A stretch of DNA of 64,000 nucleotides from Delftia tsuruhatensis NBRC 16741 (GTDB lineage Bacteria; Pseudomonadota; Gammaproteobacteria; Burkholderiales; Burkholderiaceae_C). Positions 42,249 through 51,961 of this stretch are shown piece by piece. The stretch is taken from positions 1-64,000 of the forward strand of contig NZ_BCTO01000023.1 of assembly GCF_001571325.1 (NCBI RefSeq), written 5' to 3'. The notes beneath the pieces are model-generated. The model ran no database searches and was not told the origin of the DNA. It was given only the letters and a program-made list of their open reading frames with translations. Position numbers and translations under genes: made by a program. Each line of letters starts with the position of its first letter. Positions within the stretch are counted from its first letter, which is position 1.

Positions 42249-43241
42249 ATGACCGATACGCGGCGCCCGCCGCCAGACCCCTGGGACGGCGAGGAAATCG
42301 AGGCCCTCAAGCCCGTGGCGCACCTGCGCGCCAAGGCGGCGGGCCTGCTGCTGTTCACGCTGGTGCTGATTCTTGGATCGGCCCTGTACCTGCTGTACTC
42401 GCGCGGCGTGTTCGACGCCACGCAGCGCCTGGTGCTCACGGCCGACGACTCCGAGGGCGTGAGCGTGGGCATGGACATGACCTTCTCGGGCTTTCCGATC
42501 GGGCGCGTGCGCCGCATCGAGCTGGCCGAGGACGGCAATGTGCGCATCCTCATCGACGTGCCGCGCAAGGACGCGCACTGGCTGCGCGAGTCCAGCGTCT
42601 TCACCCTGGTCAAGGGGCTGGTGGGTGGCACCACCATCAAGGCCTACAGCGGCATCCTCAGCGATCCGCCGCTGCCCGACGAGGCCGTGCGCCCCGTGCT
42701 GCGCGGCGATGCCACGGCCGAGCTGCCGCAGATCATGTCCACGGCCAAGGAAGTGCTGGGCAACATCGCCCAGCTCACCGCGCCGGATTCGGCCCTGGGC
42801 GGGTCGCTGACCGAGCTGCGCGGCCTGGCCGGCCGGGCCCAGGGGCCGGGCGGCGTGCTGGGCGTGGTCATGGGCAGCGAGCAGGAGGCGCGCAAGGTCA
42901 CGGCCCTGCTGGACCGCGCCAATGCCACGCTGGCCCGCATGGAGCGCATGGTGGCGCGGGCCGACAGCCAGGTGTTCGACGCCGGCGGCGTCATGCCCGA
43001 GGTGCGTTCCACCGTGGTGCAGCTCAACGGCCTGCTGGCCGATACGCGCCGCACGCTGGGCAAGGTGGACGCCGTGCTGGCCGAGGCCCAGGCCGTGGGC
43101 TCCAATGCGCGCGAGGCCACGGCCGACCTGGGCGCCCTGCGCGCCGAGGTGGAGGGCAACCTGCGCCGCCTCGAAGGCGTGCTGGCCGACCTGCAGCGCA
43201 AGTGGCCGTTTGCCCATCAACCGGAGTTGAAGCTGCCATGA
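42249..43241 (+). CDS. mlaD: MlaD/MCE-domain periplasmic substrate-binding protein
   Basis: 330 aa. One N-terminal membrane anchor (about 30-52), then the MCE domain (about 60-145; FDATQRLVLTADDSEGVSVGMDM, FSGFPIGRVRRI), then long amphipathic helices with heptad periodicity to the end (EVRSTVVQLNGLLADTRR), as in MCE proteins that form a lipid-conducting barrel. It starts 66 bp after the permease stop. Its stop overlaps the start of the lipoprotein gene (ATGA). Longer than E. coli MlaD (183 aa), closer to PqiB/YebT-like tails. Confidence 0.8.
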   Translation: MTDTRRPPPDPWDGEEIEALKPVAHLRAKAAGLLLFTLVLILGSALYLLYSRGVFDATQRLVLTADDSEGVSVGMDMTFSGFPIGRVRRIELAEDGNVRILIDVPRKDAHWLRESSVFTLVKGLVGGTTIKAYSGILSDPPLPDEAVRPVLRGDATAELPQIMSTAKEVLGNIAQLTAPDSALGGSLTELRGLAGRAQGPGGVLGVVMGSEQEARKVTALLDRANATLARMERMVARADSQVFDAGGVMPEVRSTVVQLNGLLADTRRTLGKVDAVLAEAQAVGSNAREATADLGALRAEVEGNLRRLEGVLADLQRKWPFAHQPELKLP

Positions 43242-43990
43242 GTGCTGCCGCCAAGAAACTTTCTGCCGCAACCCTCCTGGCGCGCCATGCCGGCGCCGTG
43301 CTGACCGTGGTGCTGGCCGGCTGCAGCAGCCGCCCGCCCGCACCGGACTGGGCGCTGAATGCCGAATCTGCGTCCCAGCGCGCATCCACCGCCTACCTGG
43401 AAGGCCGCCAGCGCGTGCAGGCCCTGGAATGGGACAAGGCCCGCGCCGAAGTGGCCGCCACGGGCCGCACCGACCTGGCCGCGCGTCTGGAGCTGATGCG
43501 CTGCGCGGCCCAGGTGGCCAGTCTCGAATGGGACGACTGCCCCGGCTACCAGGCGCTGGCGCTTGACGCGGCGCCAGCCGAGGCCGCCTATGCGCGCTAT
43601 TTGCAAGGCAGGCCCCGGCCCGAAGACATTGCGCTATTGCCGGAACTACAGCGCCCCGTGGCGCAGGCGTTGCTGGGTGTGCCTGCCTCGGCGCTGGCTG
43701 CCGTGGGCGCCATCAAGGAGCCGCTGCCCCGGCTGGTGGCGGCCGGCGCGGCCTTGCGGGCGGGGGCGGCACAGCCGCAGTTACTGGAGCTGGGTGCCGA
43801 GACCGCCTCGGCCCAGGGCTGGCGCCGGGCGGTGATGGCCTGGCTGCTGCTGCAGGCCAGGGCCCATGATCAGGCGGGCGAGGTGGACAAGGCCCAGGCC
43901 GTCAGGCGCAGGCTGGCGCTGCTGGAGAAGACGGCCAGCGGTGGGGGCGCATCGGCAGGTACATCAACCGGCACATCGGCCGGCAAATGA
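43238..43990 (+). CDS. outer-membrane or periplasmic lipoprotein of the MCE operon
   Basis: 250 aa from ATG 43238; the earlier in-frame ATG at 43202 is inside mlaD. Lipobox LTVVLAGCSS (Cys near residue 29). The mature part is Ala-rich and helical, with repeated ALAL/AAQ-type helices suggesting TPR-like or helical scaffolding (LELMRCAAQVASLEWDDC). The C-terminus is a Gly/Thr-rich tail. No named family. Its overlap with mlaD suggests it works with the MCE protein, perhaps as an outer-membrane partner. Confidence 0.68.
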   Translation: MSAAAKKLSAATLLARHAGAVLTVVLAGCSSRPPAPDWALNAESASQRASTAYLEGRQRVQALEWDKARAEVAATGRTDLAARLELMRCAAQVASLEWDDCPGYQALALDAAPAEAAYARYLQGRPRPEDIALLPELQRPVAQALLGVPASALAAVGAIKEPLPRLVAAGAALRAGAAQPQLLELGAETASAQGWRRAVMAWLLLQARAHDQAGEVDKAQAVRRRLALLEKTASGGGASAGTSTGTSAGK

Positions 43991-43992
43991 AA

Positions 43993-44022
43993 ACAGCGCC
44001 AGTCCGAAAGGGATGGCGCTGA
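43993..44022 (-). terminator. terminator of the 54-aa gene
   Basis: 7-bp stem CAGCGCC (43994-44000)/GGCGCTG (44015-44021) followed on the minus strand by TTTTCATTT. The lipoprotein gene ends just to its left, so it may serve both. Confidence 0.6.
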
Positions 44023-44049
44023 GCAGGCATTTGCAGGCGCTTGCAGGGC

Positions 44050-44214
44050 CTACATCGACGACAGCAGGGCGCCCGGGTCTTTTTGCAGCAAGGTGTCTGC
44101 GGCCGGGGCGGCGCTGTCCAGCCACAAGGTGGCAACGCTGGCGGCGACGGCAAGCAATACCGTGGCGGTGAAGGCAATGAAGGGATGACGTCCGAAGGGG
44201 CTGGGTCTGCGCAT
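44050..44214 (-). CDS. 54-aa single-span membrane protein
   Basis: The start at 44214 follows AGGAGGTGCACC, an excellent ribosome binding site. A basic N-terminus (MRRPSPFGRHP) leads into one hydrophobic span (FIAFTATVLLAVAASVATLWL), then an acidic extramembrane tail (APAADTLLQKDPGALLSSM). No family is recognised. An upstream in-frame extension is a shadow. The remaining 44215-44450 holds only the porin terminator. Confidence 0.62.
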   Translation of the reverse strand: MRRPSPFGRHPFIAFTATVLLAVAASVATLWLDSAAPAADTLLQKDPGALLSSM

Positions 44215-44380
44215 GGTGCACCTCCTGTCTGGCAGCGCAGGCAGAGCATGGGGCTGGGCCTGGACTCCATTGCACACCGGATTGCGCAGCGTGGCTGTCG
44301 GACAATCGCTTTCTCTCTTGACGTTCGTGAAAAAAGCGGTGGGAGAAATTCCCTATCGATCTTCAGAAGGCCGAAAAAAA

Positions 44381-44401
44381 AGCGAGGCAGGGCCTCGCTG
44401 A
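44381..44401 (-). terminator. porin terminator
   Basis: 8-bp hairpin AGCGAGGC-AGG-GCCTCGCT (44381-44399) preceded by eight A, which are T on the minus strand. Confidence 0.85.
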
Positions 44402-44450
44402 AAGTTCGGGACGTAAGTCCCCGGCCCGTGCTGGCAGGCCAGGCGTCGCC

Positions 44451-45479
44451 TTAGAAACGGTGGCGGATACCCGCGATCAGGCTGGTGCCCGACTTCAGGT
44501 CCGTGATGCGGTCGTGCATCAGCACGGTGTACACATCGGTGCGCTTGGACAGGTAGTGGTCGTAGCCCAGGCTGGCCGTGGTGCGCGTGGAGTCCACGGC
44601 GCCGATCTCGGCCTTGGTGCGGGCCAGGGCGGCCTTGATGGTGCCGGCGCTGCTCACGGGCACGTCCAGGCCCAGCGAGTAGGTGCTGTTCTTGCGGTCC
44701 AGGTCCTTGACCTTGGCCTGGCCATAGGTCGCGTACAGCTTGGCCACTTCGAAGTTGTAGGTGCCGCCCAGCATCCAGTCGGTCTTGGTGGGCATGACGG
44801 CCAGGCTCACGGGGTTGCTGATCTGGGCGCGCTCGTAGAAGGCCACCAGGCTCAGCGGGCCGCCGAAGTACATGGCGTTCACGCCGATGTTCTTCTTGCC
44901 GGAGTCGCCGCCCTTTTCACCGAACTGGTAGTGGACGTTGGCCTGCAGGCCGCCGAACTTGGGCGTGCTGTAGACGATCTGGTTGCTCCAGCCGGTGTCC
45001 GACGGCGTGGTCAGGTTGGCCGAGCCCCAGGCTGCCGTGCCCACGTTGGCGTGCAGCACCAGCGGGGAGATGGTGAAGGAGTCGCCGAAGGGGTTGGTCA
45101 GGATGGTGGGCAGGAAGTTGGGCGCCATGCCGCGGCCCAGGCGCACCGTGCCGAAGCCGCCGGACAGGCCGACGTTGGCATCGCGCGAGAAGTACGGGTC
45201 GCCGTCGAAGCGGCCGGGGCTGCCGGTGTCCACGCGCATGAAGGCCGTCAGCTGGAAATCGACCTTCAGGCCGCCGCCCAGGTCTTCCTGGCCCTTCATG
45301 CCCCACCAGGAGGTGGTCATGCCGCCCGAACCCACGACGCCCTTGCCGCTGGCGTCGCCAGCCATGCGCATGGAGCCGGCATAGGCGTCCACCAGGCCTG
45401 TCAGCTGGACCGAGCTTTGGGCGTGTGCTGCGCCGGCGCAGGCCAGTGCAGCGGCCAGTGCGATGAAGGAACGTTTCAT
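44451..45479 (-). CDS. outer-membrane porin (Gram-negative porin_4 family)
   Basis: 342 aa with a signal peptide 1-20 (ending GAAHA-QSS). The first strand is VQLTGLVDAYAG. Typical stretches are WWGMKGQEDLGGGLKVDFQL and FSRDANVGLSGGFGTVRLGRG. The last strand ends in the aromatic RHRF, the outer-membrane insertion signal. It would form a 16-strand trimeric channel for small hydrophilic solutes. Single gene with its own terminator. Confidence 0.92.
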   Translation of the reverse strand: MKRSFIALAAALACAGAAHAQSSVQLTGLVDAYAGSMRMAGDASGKGVVGSGGMTTSWWGMKGQEDLGGGLKVDFQLTAFMRVDTGSPGRFDGDPYFSRDANVGLSGGFGTVRLGRGMAPNFLPTILTNPFGDSFTISPLVLHANVGTAAWGSANLTTPSDTGWSNQIVYSTPKFGGLQANVHYQFGEKGGDSGKKNIGVNAMYFGGPLSLVAFYERAQISNPVSLAVMPTKTDWMLGGTYNFEVAKLYATYGQAKVKDLDRKNSTYSLGLDVPVSSAGTIKAALARTKAEIGAVDSTRTTASLGYDHYLSKRTDVYTVLMHDRITDLKSGTSLIAGIRHRF

Positions 45480-46007
45480 GTTGAGGAGTCTTTCATTGTT
45501 GGATAGTGGAAACGGTTGGCCAGTGCTGTGACCGGGGCAGACGATGAGGCAAACGCCCTGGGCGGGCTATGTGGCAAACCTGGGACAGTGGCGTTTTCGC
45601 ATCAGGGTCCGGCCGGTGTCGGCGTGCCTTTGCGGTGCGCGCGCGAGGCAGTCCAGACTGGCTAAGCCGCGTATTACAACGCATCCCAGCCATTGCACCG
45701 GCCAGAAAGTGGTGTCTTTGACACAGTTATGACGAAACTTAATTTGTGTTTTGCACTCTCGCGGCTTGAACGCTGCCGTGCACTGGGTTGGGGCCGGGGC
45801 ACCAGGCCTGTGCAGCAGGTCCTTGCAAGAGGGCTCAAAGGTCAATTCAGGGCTCCTTGTTCGTCGGTTGGAGGAAGATTTCCGCCTGTTGCCAGGCCTG
45901 TGGCTGCAACTGATTGCAAACGGCGTGCCAGCCTGCAACCCGGCCACCGGCCTCCACGGGGGTCCATGAGCCGGGCATGTGTTTGCAGACGTGTCAGACT
46001 CGCGCCC
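45480..46007. other. intergenic region between porin and response regulator
   Basis: 528 bp with no supported gene. A rightward promoter candidate is TTGACA (45718-45723), 16 bp, TAATTT (45740-45745), which would give the response regulator a 260-nt leader. The leftward porin promoter must also lie here but no clear boxes are seen. Confidence 0.5.
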
Positions 46008-46646
46008 ATGTCCGAATCCACCCTGCTCGTTGCCGATGACCACCCGCTGTTCCGCGCTGCGGTGATCCATGTGTTGCGCGAGGCCCTGCCGCAGTTCGCC
46101 GTGCTGGAGGCCGCAAGCGCTGCGACCCTGGGGGCGGCGCTGCAGCAGCACCCCGAGATCGAACTGGTGCTGCTGGACCTGGCCATGCCGGGCGCGCGCG
46201 GCTTCTCCGCGCTGCTGCATGTGCGCGGCGAGTACCCCGACATTCCGGTGGTGGTGATCTCATCCAACGACCATCCGCGCGTGATCCGCCGTGCCCAGCA
46301 GTTCGGTGCCGCGGGCTTCATTCCGAAATCGGCGCCGGCCGAGGCCATAGGCACGGCCCTGCAGGAAGTGCTGGACGGCGGCAGCTGGTTCCCGCCCATG
46401 GCCGCCGAGCGCTCCGAGGCCGACGCCGCGCTGGCCGCGCGGCTGGCCCAGCTCACGCCCCAGCAGTTCCGCGTGCTGCTGTGCCTGGCCGACGGCCTGC
46501 TCAACAAACAGATCGCCCATGAACTGGGGCTGGCCGAGAACACCGTCAAGGTGCATGTGACGGCCATTCTCAAGAAGCTGGAGTGCTACAGCCGCACGCA
46601 GGCTGCCGTGCTGGTCAAGAGCCTGGAGAACGACGGCACGGCCTGA
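46008..46646 (+). CDS. NarL/LuxR-type response regulator
   Basis: 212 aa from ATG 46008; the 105 upstream codons of the open frame lack similarity. Receiver domain 1-120 with the acidic pocket ADDHP (9-13), phosphorylation site D57 (LLDLAMPG) and a lysine near FIPKSAP. Effector helix-turn-helix 150-205 (LTPQQFRVLLCLADGLLNKQIAHELGLAENTVKVHV). It is convergent with a hybrid sensor kinase (46673-49324), the likely partner, and lies near dctA, suggesting control of C4-dicarboxylate uptake. Confidence 0.85.
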   Translation: MSESTLLVADDHPLFRAAVIHVLREALPQFAVLEAASAATLGAALQQHPEIELVLLDLAMPGARGFSALLHVRGEYPDIPVVVISSNDHPRVIRRAQQFGAAGFIPKSAPAEAIGTALQEVLDGGSWFPPMAAERSEADAALAARLAQLTPQQFRVLLCLADGLLNKQIAHELGLAENTVKVHVTAILKKLECYSRTQAAVLVKSLENDGTA

Positions 46647-46672
46647 ACTCCATGCCGCGGCGTGCCGTGCCC

Positions 46673-49324
46673 CTACCGGTGGCGCAGCAGCATCTGGCTC
46701 ATGAGCGCGCGCAGCGCGGGCGGGCGCACGGGCTTGGCCAGAAAGCCCCAGCCGCGCTCGGCCGCCTGGCGGCGCAGCATGCCGTCGCGCTCGGCCGTGA
46801 CCAGGATCACGGGCGGCGACTGGCCCCAGCGCTGGCACAGCTGCGCGTAGACATCGGGGCCGTGCAACTGGCCCAGGCGCACATCGAGCAGCACCAGTTG
46901 CGGTGCCTCGCCGGGCGCGGCCAGCGCCAGCGCCTCGGCCGGGCCGCCGGCCAGCGGCACGCTGCAGCCCCAGCGCTGCAGCAGGGCGCGCATGGCGGTG
47001 CAGGACTGGGGATCGTCCTCCACATACCAGGCGTTCATGCCCTGCAGCGGTGCATCCTGGTCCGGGTCGCCGGTCTGCGCGCTTGCGGCGATCTGCGGCA
47101 CGGCGCCCGGGTCGCCCAGCGGCACGCAGACCCAGAACACGCTGCCCCGGCCCAGTTGCGAGCGCAGGCCGATCTCATGGCCCAGCAGCCGGCCCAGGCG
47201 CTCGACGATGGCCAGGCCCAGCCCGGCACCACGGTCGTCGCCATGGCCCTCGTCCAGGCGGCGGAATTCCTCGAAGATCTCGTGCTGCAGGCTCTCGGGA
47301 ATGCCCGGTCCCTGGTCGTGCACCTCGATGCGCAACTGCTGGCCCTGGCGCCGGCAGCCGATGACGATGCGGCCCTGGCGCGTGTAGCGTATGGCGTTGG
47401 ACAGGAAGTTCTGCAGGATTCGGCGCAGCAGGGCCTCGTCGCTGCGCACGACGCAGCGCGTGTCCACCGCGCTCAGGCGCAGGCCCCGGCTTTCGGCCAG
47501 GATGCCGAAGTTGTGGCGCATGACCTGCAGCAGCGGGCCCAGCGCGAAGTCGCGCACGCGCACCTCCAGCTGGCCCGATTCCATGCGCGAGATGTCCAGC
47601 AGGCTGCCCAGGATGGCGTCCTGCGCGGCCAGGGCGCCGTCGATGCTGTCGGCCACGTGGCGGCCCGCCTCGTCATGCAGATGGCTGCGCAGCAGGGAGC
47701 TGAACATGCGCGCGGCGTTCAGAGGCTGCAGCAGGTCGTGCACCGCAGCGGCCACGAAACGGGTCTTGTAGCGGTTGGCCTGCTCGGCCTCGCGCTTGGC
47801 CTCGGCCAGGTCGCGCGTGCGCTCGGCAATGCGCTGCTCCAGCGCATCGGCCAGCGAGCGCAGCTCGCGCGCGGCGTTCTTGTAGCTGGTGATGTCGGCA
47901 TAGCTGGTGACGAAGCCGCCGTCGGGCAGCGGGTTGCCGCGGATCTCCAGCACCGTGCCGTCGTCCTTGGTGCTTTCGCGCAGGTGCGGGCTGCCGCTGC
48001 GCAGATGCTGCAGCCGCCGGTGGATGGCCTCTTCGATGGGGCCGGGCCCCAGCAGGCCGCGCCGGGCGTTGTACCGAAACAGGTTCTCTATGGGCTGGCC
48101 CGTGCGCAGCAGTTCGGAGGGAAAGCGGAACAGCTCCACGTAGCGCGAGTTCCAGGCCACCAGGTTGAGGTCGGCATCGATCACCACCACGCCCTGGGGC
48201 AGGTGCTCCAGGCTGCGGCTCAGTCCCGTGTCGGCCTGGCGCGCGGCCTGGACGATGCCGTCCTGGGCCGTGCGCAGCTCCTGGGCATGCTGGCGCAGCA
48301 CGGTCTCCAGCTCCAGGCGGCTGCGCAGGCGCAGCGCGGCCAGCCGCCTGCGCTGGCGCACGAACAGCACCAGCATGCCCAGGGCCAGCCAGCCGCCCGC
48401 AGCGGCCGCCGCCGCCCAGCGGCTGGCCACGGTGCTGGCCTGCGTGTCATGCAGCAGGTGCAACTGCCAGTCGCTGCCGGGCAGGGGCAGGGTCTGCCAC
48501 AGCGTGGTGCCGGGCAGGGCGGGTTCCTGCATCTGCACCAGGCGGCTGCCTTGCTCCAGGCCCTGGCGCACCCGGTAGCGCATGGGGTGCAGTTCCTGGT
48601 CGATGTACTGGCGCGTGGCGGCCAGGTCCGCCTCGTCGGCGGGGCTCAGGGGTGACAGCAGGCGGTAGCGCCAGTCGGGCTGGCTGGCCAGGAAGACCAC
48701 GCCGTGCTCGTCCGAGGCCATGACCACGTCAGGCGTCTGCAGCCATTCGCGCTCCAGCTCCAGCAGCGCGATCTTGATCACCACCAGGCCCGCGACGGCG
48801 TTGTGCTCGTCCAGGATGGCCTGCGACAGGAAGTAGCCCGGCAGGCCCGTGGTCAGGCCGATGCCGTAGAAGCGCCCGCTGCCGCGCGACAGCGCCTGCT
48901 GCACATAGGGCCTGAAGCTGTAGTCCACGCCCACGTTGCTGCGCGTCTCGCGCCAGTTGCTGGCGGCCAGGGCCGTGCCGTGGCGGTCGATCAGGGTCAG
49001 CGTGGACGATTGGCTGGCGCCGTTGGCCTGCTCCAGCTTGCGGTTGAGGGCATCGACCTCGGCGGGAGACAGCGGGTGGGTGAGGGCGGCACGCAGCTGC
49101 GCATCCAGCGCCAGCACCTCGGGCAGGGTTCGGTAGCGGTCTATGCGCTGGCCCAGGGCCTGGGCGTAGAGGCTGAGCTGGCGCTGCACGCTTTCGGCCT
49201 CGCCGCGCAGGGCGCGGTGGTAGACCAGCTCCCCGGCCAGCAGCATGCAGGCGAGCATGCCGCCGAATAGCAGCAGCAGGGTCCAGAAGGAGCGGCGTGA
49301 AGGGCGTCGAACGGGTTGGGGCAT
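46673..49324 (-). CDS. hybrid sensor histidine kinase (PAS, HisKA, HATPase, receiver)
   Basis: 883 aa. Membrane spans at about 12-33 and 305-328 enclose a periplasmic sensor resembling the DctB-type double Cache domain ([28 protein letters not shown] and [11 protein letters not shown] are family-like). Cytoplasmic PAS domain about 375-475, coiled coil, HisKA with [11 protein letters not shown] (about 550, the phospho-His), HATPase with N box [10 protein letters not shown] and G boxes ([16 protein letters not shown]), then a C-terminal receiver (about 765-880, [10 protein letters not shown] in LLDVRLG). It should sense a small molecule, plausibly a dicarboxylate, and pass phosphate to its neighbour at 46008. 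It lies 223 bp from dctA, transcribed away from it. Confidence 0.87.
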   Translation of the reverse strand: MPQPVRRPSRRSFWTLLLLFGGMLACMLLAGELVYHRALRGEAESVQRQLSLYAQALGQRIDRYRTLPEVLALDAQLRAALTHPLSPAEVDALNRKLEQANGASQSSTLTLIDRHGTALAASNWRETRSNVGVDYSFRPYVQQALSRGSGRFYGIGLTTGLPGYFLSQAILDEHNAVAGLVVIKIALLELEREWLQTPDVVMASDEHGVVFLASQPDWRYRLLSPLSPADEADLAATRQYIDQELHPMRYRVRQGLEQGSRLVQMQEPALPGTTLWQTLPLPGSDWQLHLLHDTQASTVASRWAAAAAAGGWLALGMLVLFVRQRRRLAALRLRSRLELETVLRQHAQELRTAQDGIVQAARQADTGLSRSLEHLPQGVVVIDADLNLVAWNSRYVELFRFPSELLRTGQPIENLFRYNARRGLLGPGPIEEAIHRRLQHLRSGSPHLRESTKDDGTVLEIRGNPLPDGGFVTSYADITSYKNAARELRSLADALEQRIAERTRDLAEAKREAEQANRYKTRFVAAAVHDLLQPLNAARMFSSLLRSHLHDEAGRHVADSIDGALAAQDAILGSLLDISRMESGQLEVRVRDFALGPLLQVMRHNFGILAESRGLRLSAVDTRCVVRSDEALLRRILQNFLSNAIRYTRQGRIVIGCRRQGQQLRIEVHDQGPGIPESLQHEIFEEFRRLDEGHGDDRGAGLGLAIVERLGRLLGHEIGLRSQLGRGSVFWVCVPLGDPGAVPQIAASAQTGDPDQDAPLQGMNAWYVEDDPQSCTAMRALLQRWGCSVPLAGGPAEALALAAPGEAPQLVLLDVRLGQLHGPDVYAQLCQRWGQSPPVILVTAERDGMLRRQAAERGWGFLAKPVRPPALRALMSQMLLRHR

Positions 49325-49547
49325 GGTGGTCTGGGCCCGATTGGGCGCCAGCTTGGTGCCTTCCAGGGACGGGAAGGGGTTGGGGATTACCCTGATTCTG
49401 CGTCCATTCTCCCTGGGAGAGCGCCTGCGCCTAATACCAATAGGTTATCGGCGCCGGAGGATGCCAGCGGTACAACCTGCACCTTCCCGCAACTTGCCGC
49501 ACCTCGGTGGTGCGTCAACCCCACAGAAATCCTGCCGGAGCCGCACC

Positions 49548-50876
49548 ATGCATGCCGTCCCCACCCACGCCGCCAGCCCCGAGCGGCTGCCCTTCTACCG
49601 CCAGCTGTATTTCCAGGTGGTGGTCGCCATCGTGGCGGGCGTGCTGCTCGGCCACTTCGAGCCCCAGTACGCCGAGCAGTTCAAGCCGCTGGGCGACGCC
49701 TTCATCAAGCTGGTGAAGATGATCATCGCGCCGGTGATCTTCCTGACCATCGTCACCGGCATTGCGGGCATGACGCACCTGCGCACGGTGGGCCGGGTGT
49801 TCCTCAAGGCCATGGCCTACTTCCTGTTCTTCTCCACGCTGGCCCTGGTGGTCGGCATGGTGGTGGCGCACGTGGTGCAGCCTGGCGCGGGCATGAACAT
49901 CAACCCGGCCGACCTGGACCAGGCCGCCGTCAAGGGCTATGTGGCCAAGTCGCATGAGCTGACGCTCACCGGCTTTGCCATGGACATCATCCCCAAGACG
50001 CTGGTCAGCCCCTTCGTGGGCGACAACATCCTGCAGGTGCTGTTCGTGGCCGTGCTGTTCGGCATCTCGCTGGCCATGGTCGGCGACGCCGGCAAGCCCG
50101 TGCTCAACTTCCTGGAGGCGCTGACGGCCCCCGTGTTCAAGCTGGTCGGCATCCTGATGAAGGCTGCGCCGCTGGGCGCCTTCGGCGCCATCGCCTTCAC
50201 CATCGGCAAGTTCGGCCTGGGTTCGCTGGTCAACCTGGCCTGGCTGGTGGGCTCGTTCTACATCACCTCGCTGCTCTTCGTGGTCGTGGTGCTGGGCTTC
50301 GTGGCGCGGCTGTGCGGCTTCTCGGTGCTCAAGCTGGCACGCTACCTGAAGGCCGAGCTGCTGCTGGTGCTGGGCACCTCGTCCTCGGAATCGGCCCTGC
50401 CTTCGCTGATGCAGAAGATGGAGCGCGCCGGCTGCGGCAAGTCCGTCGTGGGCCTGGTCGTTCCCACGGGCTACTCCTTCAACCTGGACGGCACCAACAT
50501 CTACATGACGCTGGCCGCGCTGTTCATCGCCCAGGCCACCAACACCCACCTGACCCTGGGCCACGAGATCGCGCTGCTGCTGGTGGCCATGCTCAGCTCC
50601 AAGGGAGCTGCCGGCGTGACCGGCGCGGGCTTCATCACGCTGGCCGCCACGCTGGCCGTGGTGCCCGAGGTGCCCGTGGCCGGCATGGCCCTGATCCTGG
50701 GCGTGGACCGCTTCATGAGCGAGTGCCGCTCGCTGACGAACTTCATGGGCAACGCCGTGGCCACCGTGGTGGTCTCGCGCTGGGAAAACGAGCTGGACTA
50801 CAGCAAGCTCAACGCCGCCCTGGACGGAGAGCCCGTGCAGGCCCTGCCTGCCGAGGCCGCCGTGGCCAAGGCCTGA
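49548..50876 (+). CDS. dctA: C4-dicarboxylate/proton symporter DctA
   Basis: 442 aa, near the usual 428. The start at 49548 is chosen because the membrane protein begins soon after ([21 protein letters not shown]). Eight membrane segments plus two hairpins; signatures [63 protein letters not shown]. Imports fumarate, succinate and malate. It sits next to the hybrid kinase and response regulator that probably control it. Followed by a strong terminator. Confidence 0.93.
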   Translation: MHAVPTHAASPERLPFYRQLYFQVVVAIVAGVLLGHFEPQYAEQFKPLGDAFIKLVKMIIAPVIFLTIVTGIAGMTHLRTVGRVFLKAMAYFLFFSTLALVVGMVVAHVVQPGAGMNINPADLDQAAVKGYVAKSHELTLTGFAMDIIPKTLVSPFVGDNILQVLFVAVLFGISLAMVGDAGKPVLNFLEALTAPVFKLVGILMKAAPLGAFGAIAFTIGKFGLGSLVNLAWLVGSFYITSLLFVVVVLGFVARLCGFSVLKLARYLKAELLLVLGTSSSESALPSLMQKMERAGCGKSVVGLVVPTGYSFNLDGTNIYMTLAALFIAQATNTHLTLGHEIALLLVAMLSSKGAAGVTGAGFITLAATLAVVPEVPVAGMALILGVDRFMSECRSLTNFMGNAVATVVVSRWENELDYSKLNAALDGEPVQALPAEAAVAKA

Positions 50877-50929
50877 GAACGCCCTGGCCAGGGCAAGGGC
50901 CGGCAACGGCCCCTGCCTGCCCCACCGCT

Positions 50930-50957
50930 GCGCCACCCCAGGGTGGCGCTTTGCTTT
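50930..50957 (+). terminator. dctA terminator
   Basis: 9-bp hairpin GCGCCACCC-CA-GGGTGGCGC (50930-50949) followed by TTTGCTTT. Confidence 0.82.
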
Positions 50958-50959
50958 GT

Positions 50960-51841
50960 CTACTCGCCTGCCAAGCTGCCGGGCGCGGCGGACGAGCGCA
51001 GCGACAGCTCCAGCCGGTAGGCCAGGGCCACGAAAAGGCTTTGCGCCAGCCCCATGGCCGCCGTCAGCGCGCGAAAGCCGAAGGTGGCGCTGTCCTGCAC
51101 GATCAGGGCCGCCTCGGCCTCGCGCGCAATGGGGCTCATGCGGCTGTCGGTCATGGCGATCAGGTGGGCGCTGCGCTGCCTGGCCCACTGCGCCACCTGC
51201 ACGGTTTCGTCCGCATAGGGCATGAAGGAAATGGCGATCATCACGTCGCCGCTGCGCACCGACCGGATCTGCCCCTGCTGCATGCTGCCCAGCGCGCTGA
51301 ACAGGCCTATGCGCTTGTCGGTGTGTTGCAGCGCATATTCCAGATACACGGCCACGGGAAACGAGCGGCGCGAGCCGGCGATCCAGATCGCCTGCGTGCC
51401 GGCCAGCAACTCCACCGCCCGGTCGAATGCCTGACCGTCCAGGTTCTGGCGCAGCTGCTGCATGCCGGCCATGCCGCCTTTGAGGAATTCGTCGGCAATC
51501 TGCACGGGCTCCAGGGCGGCGGGGCCGGCCTCGACCATGTCGCGCACGCGCAGTTCATAGGCGCGGCCCGGCGCGATCTGCTCGGCAAGGCCTTCGCGGA
51601 ACAGGCGCTGCATCTCGGAAAAACCCGAGAGCCCGAAATGCTTGGCAAACCGTACGACGGCCGAGGGCTGCACACCACATTGCGCGGCAAGGGACTGTAT
51701 GCCTTGCAGGCCGAGCTGGTCGCGGTGGACCTCGATGTGGCGGGCAATGGCCTTGAGCTGCCGGCTCAGGCCATCGTATTCCTGGGCAATCTGCTGCAGG
51801 AGTCGGTCCACGGATGCGGGGGGCGGCGGGGAAGGGCTCAT
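50960..51841 (-). CDS. RpiR/MurR-family regulator (HTH plus SIS)
   Basis: 293 aa from ATG 51841; an upstream ATG at 51901 is an alternative. N-terminal helix-turn-helix of the RpiR type (IQSLAAQCGVQPSAVVRFAKHFGLSGFSEMQRLFR, about residues 45-85 overall), then a SIS domain binding a sugar phosphate (IWIAGSRRSFPVAVYLE, DVMIAISFMPYADETVQV). It is at the downstream end of a leftward inositol/sugar catabolic cluster and probably regulates it. Two GGAA-N6-TTCC-like sites precede the cluster's first gene. Confidence 0.85.
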   Translation of the reverse strand: MSPSPPPPASVDRLLQQIAQEYDGLSRQLKAIARHIEVHRDQLGLQGIQSLAAQCGVQPSAVVRFAKHFGLSGFSEMQRLFREGLAEQIAPGRAYELRVRDMVEAGPAALEPVQIADEFLKGGMAGMQQLRQNLDGQAFDRAVELLAGTQAIWIAGSRRSFPVAVYLEYALQHTDKRIGLFSALGSMQQGQIRSVRSGDVMIAISFMPYADETVQVAQWARQRSAHLIAMTDSRMSPIAREAEAALIVQDSATFGFRALTAAMGLAQSLFVALAYRLELSLRSSAAPGSLAGE

Positions 51842-51961
51842 CGCAGGCGGGCCGGTGGGCGATCCCGGGGCAAGGGATCGACTGATTTCTGGATGGGCCA
51901 TGATGCCATGGCGATCCCCGGGTCCCGGGCCGCTGGCAGCCCAGGCGGGGCATGGCATTCC

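Noticed and set aside
46583-48655. 690-codon rightward frame over the sensor kinase
   Set aside because: Shadow frame of the histidine kinase; Gln/His/Arg/Ala-rich without motifs.
49515-51188. 557-codon leftward frame over dctA
   Set aside because: Shadow of dctA and its terminator region; no recognisable domain.
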